Positions 17,406 to 24,633 of a stretch of DNA of 64,000 nucleotides are shown one piece after another (positions within the stretch are counted from its first letter, which is position 1; the number at the start of each line of letters is the position of its first letter). Source of the DNA: Geodermatophilaceae bacterium URHB0062 (GTDB lineage: Bacteria; Actinomycetota; Actinomycetes; Mycobacteriales; Geodermatophilaceae). The notes below the pieces were generated by a model. That model did no database searches and was not told the DNA's origin. It saw only the letters and a list, made by a program, of their open reading frames with translations. The position numbers and the translations under genes are program-made. The stretch spans positions 117,159 through 181,158 of the forward strand of contig JHVO01000016.1 of assembly GCA_000620185.1 (NCBI GenBank), given 5' to 3'.

Positions 17406-18074
17406 TCAGCCCGCCGCGGCGGTCAGCCGCCGCACGCCGGCCGCGGCGGACTCGACGACGGCGGGGTCAGGGGCGAGCCCGCAGGTCGCCAGCCACGTGG
17501 CGAGCATCTGGTGGCCGCCTTCGGTGAGCACGGACTCCGGGTGGAACTGCACGCCGTCGATCGGCAGCTCGCGGTGCCGCAGCGCCATGACGATCCCCGA
17601 GGGCGTGGTGCCGGTGACCTCCAGCTCGTCCGGCACGGTGTCGGGATCGACGGCCAGCGAGTGGTAGCGGGTCGCGGTGAACGGCGACGGCAGACCGGCG
17701 AGGACGCCGGCACCCTCGTGCACCACCTCGCTCGTCTTCCCGTGCAGCAGCTCCGGCGCCCGGACGATCTCGGCGCCGAACGCCTCGGCGATCGCCTGAT
17801 GGCCCAGGCAGACGCCCAGAACCGGCGTTCCTGCCTCGGCGGCGGCGCGCACCATCGGCACGGTCACTCCGGCGTCGGCCGGCGTCCCGGGGCCGGGCGA
17901 GAGCAGCACCCCGGCGACGTCGAGGTCGGCCAGCTCCTCCACGCGCACGGCGTCGTTACGGCGCACGATGCTCCGCACGCCCAGCTGCCCGAGGTACTGG
18001 ACGAGGTTGTAGACGAAGCTGTCGAAGTTGTCGACGACGAGGACCGGCCCGGCGGCGGCGGCGGCGGCGGTCAT
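17406..18074 (-). CDS. trpG: Anthranilate/aminodeoxychorismate synthase glutamine amidotransferase subunit
   Basis: The 222-residue class I glutamine amidotransferase releases ammonia from glutamine for anthranilate or aminodeoxychorismate synthesis. VVDNFDSFVYNLVQYLG at the start, LSPGPGTP, the nucleophile motif GVCLGHQAI, RYHSL, and FHPESVLTE near the end give the Cys-His-Glu triad. The partner synthase subunit is not in this window, so the trpG or pabA role is not decided; the same position downstream of pknB in mycobacteria is called trpG. ATG 18074 has no clear ribosome-binding site; a GTG further up is possible. Confidence 0.9.
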   Translation of the reverse strand: MTAAAAAAGPVLVVDNFDSFVYNLVQYLGQLGVRSIVRRNDAVRVEELADLDVAGVLLSPGPGTPADAGVTVPMVRAAAEAGTPVLGVCLGHQAIAEAFGAEIVRAPELLHGKTSEVVHEGAGVLAGLPSPFTATRYHSLAVDPDTVPDELEVTGTTPSGIVMALRHRELPIDGVQFHPESVLTEGGHQMLATWLATCGLAPDPAVVESAAAGVRRLTAAAG

Positions 18075-18166
18075 CGCGCGCACGGCGCGGGGGACAGGCT
18101 CACGGCGGCTCGGCTCCGGGGCGATCGGCGGACAGAGGGCACACCCAGGTGTACACCGCCAGCCGG

Positions 18167-18934
18167 TCAGCGGGCGGTGGCGTGCTCCAGGGCGAGTGGG
18201 CCATCGTAGGCAGGCAGGGTCAGCCGGGGCACCGGGCGTACCTCGAAGGTGAGCCCGAAGTCGTCGACGGCCTGCTGCAGCACGGCGACCTCCGGTGAGG
18301 CGGCCAGCTGCCTGCGGACGGCGTCGATGTCGCCGATCGCGGCGATGAGGAACGGGGGCGAGTAGGGGCGGCCCTGCAGCAGCAGGGTGTTTCCCACGCA
18401 CCGGACGGCGCTGGTCGCGATGAGCCGCTCGTCCATGATGGCCACCCCGTCGGCCGCGGCCGCCCACACGGCGTTGACGACCGCCTGGACGTCGGACTGG
18501 TGGATCACCAGGTCGTCGGGACGGGCGTCGACCGGCAGGGCGCCGTCGGGCCGCTGAGGGGCGTCGTCGAGGGTGATGACCAGGCCCGGGCCGGTGAGTG
18601 GCACGAGCCCCGCCGACACGGCTCCCGCGTTCCCCGCCGCCTGGGCCGCGGCCACGTCGCTGTTTCGGGACGCCGCCTGCTCGGTCAGCCGCTCCACTCG
18701 ACTCTGCAGGTCGACGAGTTGGTCCTCCTGCTCGTGGATCGCGGCGTCGCGCTGGCGGATCAGCTCGGACAGCTCGGTGATGTTGCCCGCCCGCAGGTCG
18801 GTGCCGTGGGCGGTGCGTCCGGAGGTGGCGAAGAGCAGGCCGGCGGCCAGCGCCACCACGGGGACCAGCGCCTGCCAGGCCGAGACCCGGCGGAACCGCA
18901 CGGGGGGCCGTGAGCCGATACGGAGAGATCGCAT
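18167..18934 (-). CDS. DUF881 envelope protein
   Basis: The 255-residue protein has a basic N-terminus, one transmembrane helix (about 19-37; WQALVPVVALAAGLLFATS), a coiled-coil stretch with heptad character (about 50-90; LIRQRDAAIHEQEDQLVDLQ), and a DUF881 domain (about 105-250; GPGLVITLDD, DLVIHQSDVQAVVNAVWAAAADGVAIMDERL). DUF881 proteins are YlxX-like, usually next to division genes, and of unproven role. The start has GAGGAGG eight bases upstream. It is divergent from crgA, again pointing to the division machinery. Confidence 0.85.
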   Translation of the reverse strand: MRSLRIGSRPPVRFRRVSAWQALVPVVALAAGLLFATSGRTAHGTDLRAGNITELSELIRQRDAAIHEQEDQLVDLQSRVERLTEQAASRNSDVAAAQAAGNAGAVSAGLVPLTGPGLVITLDDAPQRPDGALPVDARPDDLVIHQSDVQAVVNAVWAAAADGVAIMDERLIATSAVRCVGNTLLLQGRPYSPPFLIAAIGDIDAVRRQLAASPEVAVLQQAVDDFGLTFEVRPVPRLTLPAYDGPLALEHATAR

Positions 18935-19083
18935 CACGGGCACCTCCTCGGCCGGACGCCGGTGGAACGGGGGGACGGCGGCACTGATAACGGCATGGGC
19001 ACCGACAGGGATGCCACCCGGGAGCTTAGGCTGGGGGCAGTTGCGGCCGGGCACGACGGACCGGCCCGGGAGGAGTTCGCGCG

Positions 19084-19359
19084 GTGCCCAAGTCCAAGGT
19101 GCGCAAGAAGTCGGTGTACACGCCGCCCGAGGGCGTGCTGCAGTCGCGTGCGGCGCAGGCCAAGGCGGCCGCCCAGCCGAGCCCCCGCTGGTACTCGGCG
19201 CTCATGGTTGCGCTCATGCTGATCGGGCTGCTGTGGATCGTCGTGTTCTACGTCGCCGGCGACCAGATCCCCTTCATGGTGTCGCTGAAGGCCTGGAACT
19301 TCGCCATCGGGTTCGGCGCCATGGTCGCCGGCCTGGTCATGTCGATGCGCTGGCGCTGA
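19084..19359 (+). CDS. crgA: Cell-division protein CrgA
   Basis: The 91-residue protein has a basic N-terminus (MPKSKVRKKSVYTPP) and two transmembrane helices (about 40-58 and 68-86) with the conserved NPSPRWY-like segment (here QPSPRWYSALM) and a WNF turn. CrgA is an actinobacterial divisome scaffold that binds FtsZ, FtsI and FtsQ. GTG 19084 follows CGGGAGGAG. A TAGGCT -10-like hexamer lies at 19027. A hairpin terminator follows. Confidence 0.96.
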   Translation: MPKSKVRKKSVYTPPEGVLQSRAAQAKAAAQPSPRWYSALMVALMLIGLLWIVVFYVAGDQIPFMVSLKAWNFAIGFGAMVAGLVMSMRWR

Positions 19360-19384
19360 TCCGGTTCGCACCCGCCTTCTACCC

Positions 19385-19418
19385 GAGGCCCTCGTCCCCG
19401 CAAGGGGACGGGGGCCTC
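19385..19418 (+). terminator. crgA terminator
   Basis: A 15-bp stem with one G-T pair (19385-19399 with 19404-19418) and a GCAA tetraloop begins 25 bases after the crgA stop. It is followed by TGTCGT rather than a T-run. Confidence 0.8.
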
Positions 19419-19457
19419 TGTCGTACGGCCTCGGATCACTGTGCACAGCGTGGAAGT

Positions 19458-19640
19458 TCGTCCACAGGTCGACATGGCGCTCCGCCCCCAGGGTTGTCCA
19501 CCGAGTGTGGAGAGACGGAACGGGACCGCACCGCTCTGACCTGGGGATATGCCTGGAGTGAGACGCGTGTGACGAACAGGCCATGGCCGTAACTACACCC
19601 GTGTGAGTCTGTCCCCAGCTGTGTACACCGCTGTGGACGA
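19458..19640. promoter_or_regulatory. Cluster of DnaA-box-like sites in a gene-free gap
   Basis: Three 9-mers close to the TTGTCCACA consensus occur within 183 bases: TCGTCCACA (19458-19466), TTGTCCACC (19494-19502), and TCGTCCACA on the reverse strand (19632-19640). Weaker relatives (CTGTCCCCA, TGTGGAAG) lie between and after. The gap from 19419 to 20000 holds no gene; besides these sites it contains the tandem hairpin repeats at 19767-19911. Confidence 0.4.
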
Positions 19641-19766
19641 ATCGACATGTGCGCTCGGCAGGGACAGTGACCGTCGCTGGGGATTACCCGCGTTTGTGCA
19701 GGACCACACGCGTGTCGGTGACTCTGTGGAAGTCCGAGCGGACGGAAAGGTTCATAACACTGCGCG

Positions 19767-19837
19767 ATGACACTGCGGTCCTCCGGACCGCACCGTGATC
19801 AGGTGCCGTCCCCAGTCGCGTGGAGCCGTTGCGTCAT
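19767..19837 (+). repeat. Structured intergenic repeat, copy A
   Basis: About 71 bases beginning ATGACACTGCGG and ending GCGTCAT, so the ends (ATGAC/GTCAT) are complementary. Near the start, TGCGGTCC-TCC-GGACCGCA forms an 8-bp stem. It is followed by CAGGTGCCGTCCCC and GGAGCCGTTGCGTCAT. Three other copies are at 19841, 23675 and 23749. Confidence 0.85.
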
Positions 19838-19840
19838 GCC

Positions 19841-19911
19841 ATGACACTGCGACCCTCCGGTCGCACCGCGGCCAGGAGCCGTCCCCCTGCTGAGCTGAGC
19901 CGCTGCGTCAT
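19841..19911 (+). repeat. Structured intergenic repeat, copy B
   Basis: Direct tandem copy of A, 74 bases later. The leading stem is TGCGACC-CTCC-GGTCGCA, with compensated base changes relative to A. The conserved CCGCGGCCAG, GCCGTCCCC and GAGCCGCTGCGTCAT segments follow. Confidence 0.85.
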
Positions 19912-20000
19912 CCCTGCGCGGTACCCTCCGGGCCCCACTCGGGCTGACAGCCGTGGTCGCCTCGGTCGGCCGGCGGACGGGCGTGGTGCCTTGCTCGCCC

Positions 20001-21158
20001 TCAGGCGTCGAGCAGCTCGAGGATCGTTGCGTTGGCCATGCCGCCGCCTTCGCACATGGTCTGCAGCCCGTAGCGGGTGCCGGTGGACTTCATGCGGTGG
20101 ACGAGCGTCGTCATGAGGCGGGCGCCCGAGCCGCCGAGGGGGTGTCCGAGCGCGATCGCGCCGCCGTGCGGGTTCAGCCGGCCGGCGTCGGCGCCGGTCT
20201 CGGCCAGCCACGCCAGCGGCACGGGGGCGAAGGCCTCGTTGACCTCGTAGACGCCGATCTCGTCCATGGACAGCCCGGAGCGGTCGAGCACCTTGCGGGT
20301 CGCCGGGATCGGCGCGGTCAGCATGATCACCGGGTCGTCGCCGGCCACCACGGTGCTGTGGATGCGCACGATCGGCCGCAGCCCGAGCTCCCGCGCCTTC
20401 TCCGACGTGGTGACCAGCAGCGCCGCCGACCCGTCGGAGATCTGGCTGGCGTTACCGGCGCTGATGACCCCGCCGGGCTTGAACGGCGTCTTCAGCGAGC
20501 CCAGCTTCTCCAGCGTTCCGCCCGGTCGGATGCCCTCGTCGGCCGAGACGACCGCACCGTCGGCGGTGGTCACCGGGACGATCTCCTCGTCGAACGCACC
20601 GTCGGCCTGCGCCTTGGCGGCCTTCTCGTGCGACCCGAGCGCGTACTCGTCGAGCCGGGCCCGCGAGAAACCCCATCGCTCGGCCATCATCTCCGCGCCG
20701 ACGCCCTGGTTCGGTGCGGTGCCGTAGCGGGCCATGAAGGCCGGCCCGAGCGGACGCCCGGTGGAGCCGTCACCGACCGACGAGCCCATCGGCACGCGGC
20801 TCATCGACTCCACCCCGCCGGCGACGACGACGTCGGCCTGACCGCTGATCACCGCCGCCGCGGCGAAGGCCACCGCCTGCTGCGAGGAGCCGCACTGCCG
20901 GTCGATCGTCGTCCCGGGCACGGACTCCGGCCAGCCCGCCGCGAGGGCGGCGTTGCGGCCGACGTTGTACGTCTGCTCACCGATCTGGCTCACGCAGCCC
21001 CAGAACACGTCGTCGACGACGGCCGGGTCGATGCCCGACCGCTCCGCCAGCGCGCGCAGCACGTGCGCCGACAGATCCACAGCGTGGACGCCGGCCAGCC
21101 CGCCACCCCGCTTGCCCACGGGCGTGCGAACGGCGGCACAGACGACGGCATCCCGCAT
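20001..21158 (-). CDS. Thiolase (acetyl-CoA C-acetyltransferase)
   Basis: The 385-residue thiolase is complete: the nucleophile Cys89 in DRQCGSSQQA, VVAGGVESMS, the NEAFAPVPLAW segment, the HGGAIALGHPLGGSGARL His motif, and the second catalytic Cys in QTMCEGGGMANA. Thiolases condense or cleave acyl-CoA with CoA; whether this one is degradative or biosynthetic cannot be told. ATG 21158 has GAGGAG seven bases upstream. It stands alone, between the structured repeats and a divergent PH-domain gene. It could act with the acyl-CoA dehydrogenase at 4.6 kb, but they are not linked. Confidence 0.93.
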   Translation of the reverse strand: MRDAVVCAAVRTPVGKRGGGLAGVHAVDLSAHVLRALAERSGIDPAVVDDVFWGCVSQIGEQTYNVGRNAALAAGWPESVPGTTIDRQCGSSQQAVAFAAAAVISGQADVVVAGGVESMSRVPMGSSVGDGSTGRPLGPAFMARYGTAPNQGVGAEMMAERWGFSRARLDEYALGSHEKAAKAQADGAFDEEIVPVTTADGAVVSADEGIRPGGTLEKLGSLKTPFKPGGVISAGNASQISDGSAALLVTTSEKARELGLRPIVRIHSTVVAGDDPVIMLTAPIPATRKVLDRSGLSMDEIGVYEVNEAFAPVPLAWLAETGADAGRLNPHGGAIALGHPLGGSGARLMTTLVHRMKSTGTRYGLQTMCEGGGMANATILELLDA

Positions 21159-21252
21159 GACCACTCCTCGTCGACGACGGTGGCAACGCGCCGCACCGGG
21201 TCGCGCCCGCTCCCGATCGTAGGTCGGGGCGCGACGCTGGCAGGCTGGGGCC

Positions 21253-21666
21253 GTGCAGTGGTCACCACGCCCCGCGCAGACCGTCGTCCTCGGACTCCTG
21301 GGCCTGGCACTCGCCCTGGCCGTCGTCGTCCTCGATACCGCAGGGCGGGTGCTCGTCGGCACCGCGGCGCTGCTGGTCCTGCTACTGGCCGCGCGGGACC
21401 TGATGGCCCGACCGCGGCTGTCCGCAGGGCCGGACGGCGTCGAGGTGCGCTCGTGGACCACCCGGCGGCACCTGCCCTGGCCGTTGCTGCGGATCCGGGT
21501 CCGCGCCTCGCGCCGGCTCGGCGTGACCAGCCGGGCGCTGGAGCTGGACACCGCCGCAGGGCCGGACGACGAGGGCGTGCTCGTCCTGCTGGGGCGGCGG
21601 GACCTCGGAGCCGATCCCGAGGACGTCGCCCGCGCGCTCCGGGCGCTCGACCCGACGGTCCGTTAG
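21253..21666 (+). CDS. PH-domain-like membrane protein
   Basis: The 137-residue protein has two closely spaced hydrophobic helices (about 8-28 and 33-47) followed by a soluble domain (RLSAGPDGVEVRSWTTRRHLPWPLLRIRV) typical of short bacterial PH (bPH6/DUF2581-like) proteins. Function unknown; PH folds in bacteria often bind membranes or partner proteins. It starts with GTG and shows no ribosome-binding site, so a leaderless transcript is possible. Its stop overlaps the stop of the convergent rhomboid gene. Confidence 0.75.
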   Translation: MQWSPRPAQTVVLGLLGLALALAVVVLDTAGRVLVGTAALLVLLLAARDLMARPRLSAGPDGVEVRSWTTRRHLPWPLLRIRVRASRRLGVTSRALELDTAAGPDDEGVLVLLGRRDLGADPEDVARALRALDPTVR

Positions 21667-22523
21667 ATCGAGAGGACCGCCACGGTCGAGACGGTGAGAC
21701 ACAGCGCGAGCTCGACGACGCCCAGGGCCGCCAGAGCCGCGATCTGCAGCGCGGGCCGGCGCCGTGTGACCACCAGGAGCCCGGCGGTCACCGCGCCGGC
21801 CACCAGCCCGCCGAGGTGGCCCAGCAGGGACACGCCGGGCAGGAAGCTGATGAACACGTTGATGGCCAGCAGGGTGAGCAGGCCGCGCACGTCCTGCCGG
21901 CGGGCGAGCATCAGCACACCGAGCGCCCCGAGCAGGCCGTAGATCGCCGTCGAGGCGCCCGCCACGGGCACGCGCGGGTCACCGAACAGCTGGATGGCCA
22001 CGGCGCCGCCCAGCGCGGAGAGCATGTAGAGCGCGAGGAACCGCCAGCGACCCAGTCCGCGCTCGAGCTCCGAGCCGAACACGAGAAGAGCCAGCATGTT
22101 CATGGCCAGGTGGACGGGGCCGATGTGCAGGAAGGCGGCGGTGAACACCCGCCACCACTCACCGAAGAGGCTGACGCCGTAGGGCCACTGCGACAGCGCC
22201 TCGAAGACCGGCGAGCGGTAGTTGTCCAGCGGGGAGAAGCCGCCGACGCCCGCGGAGACGGCGGTGACCCCGAACATCGCGACGTTGATCGCGATCAGGG
22301 TGAGGGTGACCGCACCCCACCGACGCCCCGCCGCCTGCAGGCCGCCACCCCGGCGTGGGCCGCGGACGGAGGCCTGGCCCTCCCGGACGCACTCCGGGCA
22401 CTGGAAACCCACCGAGGCGGGAATCATGCAGTCCGGGCAGATCGGCCGCCCGCATCGCGTGCAGGCGATGCCGGTCGGCCGATCGGGGTGCCGGTAGCAG
22501 GACAAGGACCCCGTCCCGCCCAC
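21663..22523 (-). CDS. Rhomboid family intramembrane serine protease with N-terminal zinc ribbon
   Basis: The 286-residue protein begins with a Cys/His-rich ribbon (about 9-47; CYRHPDRPTGIACTRCGRPICPDC then CPEC), then a rhomboid core of six or seven helices. It has the HxxxN loop (HLAMNM), the catalytic Ser in AGASTAIYG, and the His in LLGHLGGLVAGA. Rhomboids cleave substrates within the membrane; the substrate is unknown. The annotated GTG at 22523 falls inside a hairpin repeat (22506-22559), so the start is less certain; a TTG at 22505 would shorten it by six residues. It is downstream of ppiA on the same strand. Confidence 0.9.
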   Translation of the reverse strand: MGGTGSLSCYRHPDRPTGIACTRCGRPICPDCMIPASVGFQCPECVREGQASVRGPRRGGGLQAAGRRWGAVTLTLIAINVAMFGVTAVSAGVGGFSPLDNYRSPVFEALSQWPYGVSLFGEWWRVFTAAFLHIGPVHLAMNMLALLVFGSELERGLGRWRFLALYMLSALGGAVAIQLFGDPRVPVAGASTAIYGLLGALGVLMLARRQDVRGLLTLLAINVFISFLPGVSLLGHLGGLVAGAVTAGLLVVTRRRPALQIAALAALGVVELALCLTVSTVAVLSI

Positions 22524-22559
22524 CCCTCGCTCGCTCGGGGCGGGCCCCTGGACGGGGCC
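22506..22559. repeat. GC-rich hairpin repeat, copy 1 (between ppiA and rhomboid gene)
   Basis: Arms GGACCCCGTCC (22506-22516) and GGACGGGGCC (22550-22559) enclose a second inner GC inverted repeat with CGCTCGCTCG. This copy is in the opposite orientation to copies 2-5 and covers the annotated start of the rhomboid gene. Confidence 0.75.
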
Positions 22560-22576
22560 GTTGTCGCCGTTCGGCG

Positions 22577-23110
22577 TCAGCTGCGCTGCACCTCGACGGA
22601 CTCGATGACGACGTCCTCGACGGGCCGGTCGTTGCGGCCGGTGGCGACCTTGGCGATCCGGTCGACGACGTCGCGGCTGCTCTGGTCGGCCACCTCACCG
22701 AAGATCGTGTGCCGGCGGTTCAGGTGGGGGGTCGGGCCCACGGTGATGAAGAACTGCGAACCGTTGGTGCCCGGGCCGGCGTTCGCCATGGCCAGCAGGT
22801 ACGGACGGTCGAAGGCGAGCTCCGGGTGGAACTCGTCGCCGAACTGGTAGCCCGGGCCGCCGAAGCCCTGCCCCAGCGGGTCACCGCCCTGGATCATGAA
22901 GCCGTCGATGATCCGGTGGAAGATCGTGCCGTCGTACAGCGGGTCGGTGGTCTTGGCGCGGGTCTCGGGGTGGGTCCACTCACGGCGGCCCTCCGCGAGG
23001 TCGGCGAAGTTGGCAACCGTCTTCGGCGCGTGATCCGGGAAGAGGTCGACCGTGATGTCGCCGTGGTTGGTGTGCAGCACCGCGCGGCGGGCGGGAGTCG
23101 ATTCAGTCAC
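22577..23110 (-). CDS. ppiA: Cyclophilin-type peptidyl-prolyl isomerase
   Basis: The 177-residue cyclophilin has TNHGDITVDLFPDHAPKTVANF at the front, FHRIIDGFMIQGGDP (active-site Arg), NGSQFFITVGPTPHLNRRHTIFGEV, and an elongated loop typical of actinobacterial PpiA. It catalyses proline cis-trans isomerisation in the cytosol; no signal peptide is present. The GTG at 23110 is preceded by a GGGAGAGTGGG stretch. Upstream lie tRNA-Ala, DLW-39 and tRNA-Ile on the same strand, the conserved actinobacterial order after gyrA. Confidence 0.95.
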   Translation of the reverse strand: MTESTPARRAVLHTNHGDITVDLFPDHAPKTVANFADLAEGRREWTHPETRAKTTDPLYDGTIFHRIIDGFMIQGGDPLGQGFGGPGYQFGDEFHPELAFDRPYLLAMANAGPGTNGSQFFITVGPTPHLNRRHTIFGEVADQSSRDVVDRIAKVATGRNDRPVEDVVIESVEVQRS

Positions 23111-23199
23111 GGACCCACTCTCCCACCGATCGGTGGAGCGGGAGGAACCCGGGGCAGGTCAGCGCCCGAGCGAGCGCCCGGCGATGACACCGGCAGGTG

Positions 23200-23272
23200 T
23201 GGAGACGAGGGGAATCGAACCCCTAACCCCCGCCTTGCAAAGGCGGTGCTCTGCCAATTGAGCTACGTCCCC
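23200..23272 (-). tRNA. tRNA-Ala (anticodon TGC)
   Basis: Acceptor GGGGACG pairs with CGTCTCC (one G-T). The D-arm is GCTCAATTGGCAGAGC; the anticodon stem CCGCC/GGCGG encloses TTTGCAA, giving TGC; the T-arm contains GTTCGATTC. No CCA is encoded. Confidence 0.97.
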
Positions 23273-23309
23273 GAGGGCTGTCCCGGGAGGGCCCGGCTGG
23301 GTCTGCGGT

Positions 23310-23453
23310 TCAGCGGGTGGTCGGCGTGCTGACGGCGCCGGGGCCGCTGGTGGCCTCGTGCCAGAGGTCGGACTCGGCCTTGCCGCTGGACCGCTTCCGG
23401 ACGGCGACCAGGGTACCGGCCACGGCCGCGACCAGTGCCAGCTTCTTGAGCAC
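23310..23453 (-). CDS. DLW-39 family micropeptide
   Basis: The 47-residue protein runs MLKKLALVAAVAGTLVAVRKR..., ending with ESDLWHEATS and a short Pro/Thr tail. The AxxDLWxEAT motif with a single preceding hydrophobic helix is the signature of the actinobacterial DLW-39 family, always encoded between tRNA-Ile and tRNA-Ala near gyrA. Function is unknown; a membrane micropeptide is likely. GTG 23453 has GAGGAGG eight bases upstream, which decides the start; the longer open frame upstream is not used. Confidence 0.85.
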   Translation of the reverse strand: MLKKLALVAAVAGTLVAVRKRSSGKAESDLWHEATSGPGAVSTPTTR

Positions 23454-23538
23454 GGGCAGTGCCTCCTCGAGCTCTCGGTCGTCCGTCCGGGACGGCGCCC
23501 GGTGGACGGGGCGGAGCGACAACGCTCCGGCACACGGG

Positions 23539-23612
23539 TGGGCCTGGGAGGACTTGAACCTCCGGCCTCATCCTTATCAGGGATGCGCTCTAACCGCCTG
23601 AGCTACAGGCCC
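23539..23612 (-). tRNA. tRNA-Ile (anticodon GAT)
   Basis: Acceptor GGGCCTG pairs with CAGGCCC. The anticodon stem CATCC/GGATG encloses CTGATAA, giving GAT; the T-arm has GTTCAAGTC. No CCA is encoded. tRNA-Ile and tRNA-Ala here flank DLW-39 rather than lying in an rRNA spacer. Confidence 0.97.
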
Positions 23613-23674
23613 GTGAACCGGAGGTAACTGTACCTGTCGACCCGAGTGAGCCCCCGCAGGGGGTTCGCGCAGGG

Positions 23675-23745
23675 GCGACCAGCGGCTCCATGCGACGGGG
23701 GAACGGCAACTGGCCGCGGTGCGACCCGGAGGATCGCAGTGTCAT
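23675..23745 (-). repeat. Structured intergenic repeat, copy C
   Basis: On the reverse strand it starts ATGACACTGCGATCC-TCC-GGGTCGCA (8-bp stem with one T-G pair), followed by CCGCGGCCAG, TTGCCGTTCCCC and GGAGCCGCT. The far end (GGTCGC instead of GCGTCAT) is degraded. Confidence 0.8.
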
Positions 23746-23748
23746 GGG

Positions 23749-23818
23749 TGACGCAGCGGCTCAACGCGACGGGGAACGGCAACTGGCCGCGGTGTCGTCC
23801 GGAGGACGACAGAGTCAT
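23749..23818 (-). repeat. Structured intergenic repeat, copy D
   Basis: On the reverse strand it starts ATGACTCTGTCGTCC-TCC-GGACGACA, an 8-bp stem that differs from copy A at two pairs by double compensating changes. CCGCGGCCAG, TTGCCGTTCCCC and GAGCCGCTGCGTCA follow. It begins four bases after the DUF3566 stop codon. Confidence 0.85.
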
Positions 23819-23821
23819 ACC

Positions 23822-24529
23822 TCAGTCCCGCTCGGACAGCGTGATCTCCAGGCCGCCGACCAGGTCGGAGCAGAGGTTGTAGATGAACGTGCCGACGGTG
23901 CACAGCGCCGTCATGAGCACGATGTTGATGGCGCCGATGACCGCCGCCCCGCCGAAGACGACGCCCGGCGTGATGACGTCACCGCTGGCCTTCGAGCCGG
24001 ACACGCTGCCGACCTGCCCGAACAGGTCGTTGAGCGTCTGGAACACCCCGAGGGCGTTGAGCACCATGTAGAGGATGCCGACCGCGACCATCCAGATGAA
24101 GAACAGCGCGATCGACAGCACCAGCGAGATCTTCAGCGCCGACCAGGTGTCGATGTGCCGCAGCTGCAGCCGGGCGCGACGGGGGCCGCGGCCTCCCCTC
24201 GCCGACCCTCGCGCGGTGGTCCGCGCGGCGGTCCGCTCGGACGTCCGGTCGGCGGGCCGGCCGTCCCCGGAGGTCGTAGCAGCGGCGGGGGCCGCCGGCG
24301 CCGCGGCGCCCGCAGCACCCACGGCGGAGGCACCCGTGCTCGGCGCGCTCGTCGCGGTGCGGCCGGTCGGTGCGCCCTGCCCGGTCGCGGCCTGCGCCCG
24401 CTGGGTGCCCGTGCCGGGGATCGCCTGGGTCGCCGAGACCGGGGGGGCGCCCTGGGCGCTGTCATTCGCCGCCGCAGGGTCCCCCGCGGGGGACGCGCTG
24501 CGCACCGAACCCGGCGTCCGGTCGCTCAT
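23822..24529 (-). CDS. DUF3566 membrane protein
   Basis: The 235-residue protein has a long disordered, Ala/Thr/Gly-rich N-terminus (1-115), an Arg-rich patch, then a DUF3566 domain (about 118-232) with two transmembrane segments (LKISLVLSIALFFIWMVAVGILYMVL and GAAVIGAINIVLMTALCTVGTFIYNLCSDLVGGLEITL). The family is regularly encoded directly downstream of gyrA in actinobacteria; its role is unknown. The ATG at 24529 has GGGAGACTGGC upstream. It lies 104 bases after gyrA and may be cotranscribed. Confidence 0.88.
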   Translation of the reverse strand: MSDRTPGSVRSASPAGDPAAANDSAQGAPPVSATQAIPGTGTQRAQAATGQGAPTGRTATSAPSTGASAVGAAGAAAPAAPAAATTSGDGRPADRTSERTAARTTARGSARGGRGPRRARLQLRHIDTWSALKISLVLSIALFFIWMVAVGILYMVLNALGVFQTLNDLFGQVGSVSGSKASGDVITPGVVFGGAAVIGAINIVLMTALCTVGTFIYNLCSDLVGGLEITLSERD

Positions 24530-24633
24530 GCCAGTCTCCCGTTCCCCAGCGGCTCTGACCGCTCGTTCGAAACCGGATCAGGGCGGCCGTGGATACGGCC
24601 GGCCCGCTCACCGGTCATGCAGTGCTGTTCACC

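Noticed and set aside
19953..22850. 965-codon + strand frame across the thiolase, PH-domain and rhomboid genes
   Set aside because: Low-complexity translation that crosses three well-supported genes; a shadow frame.
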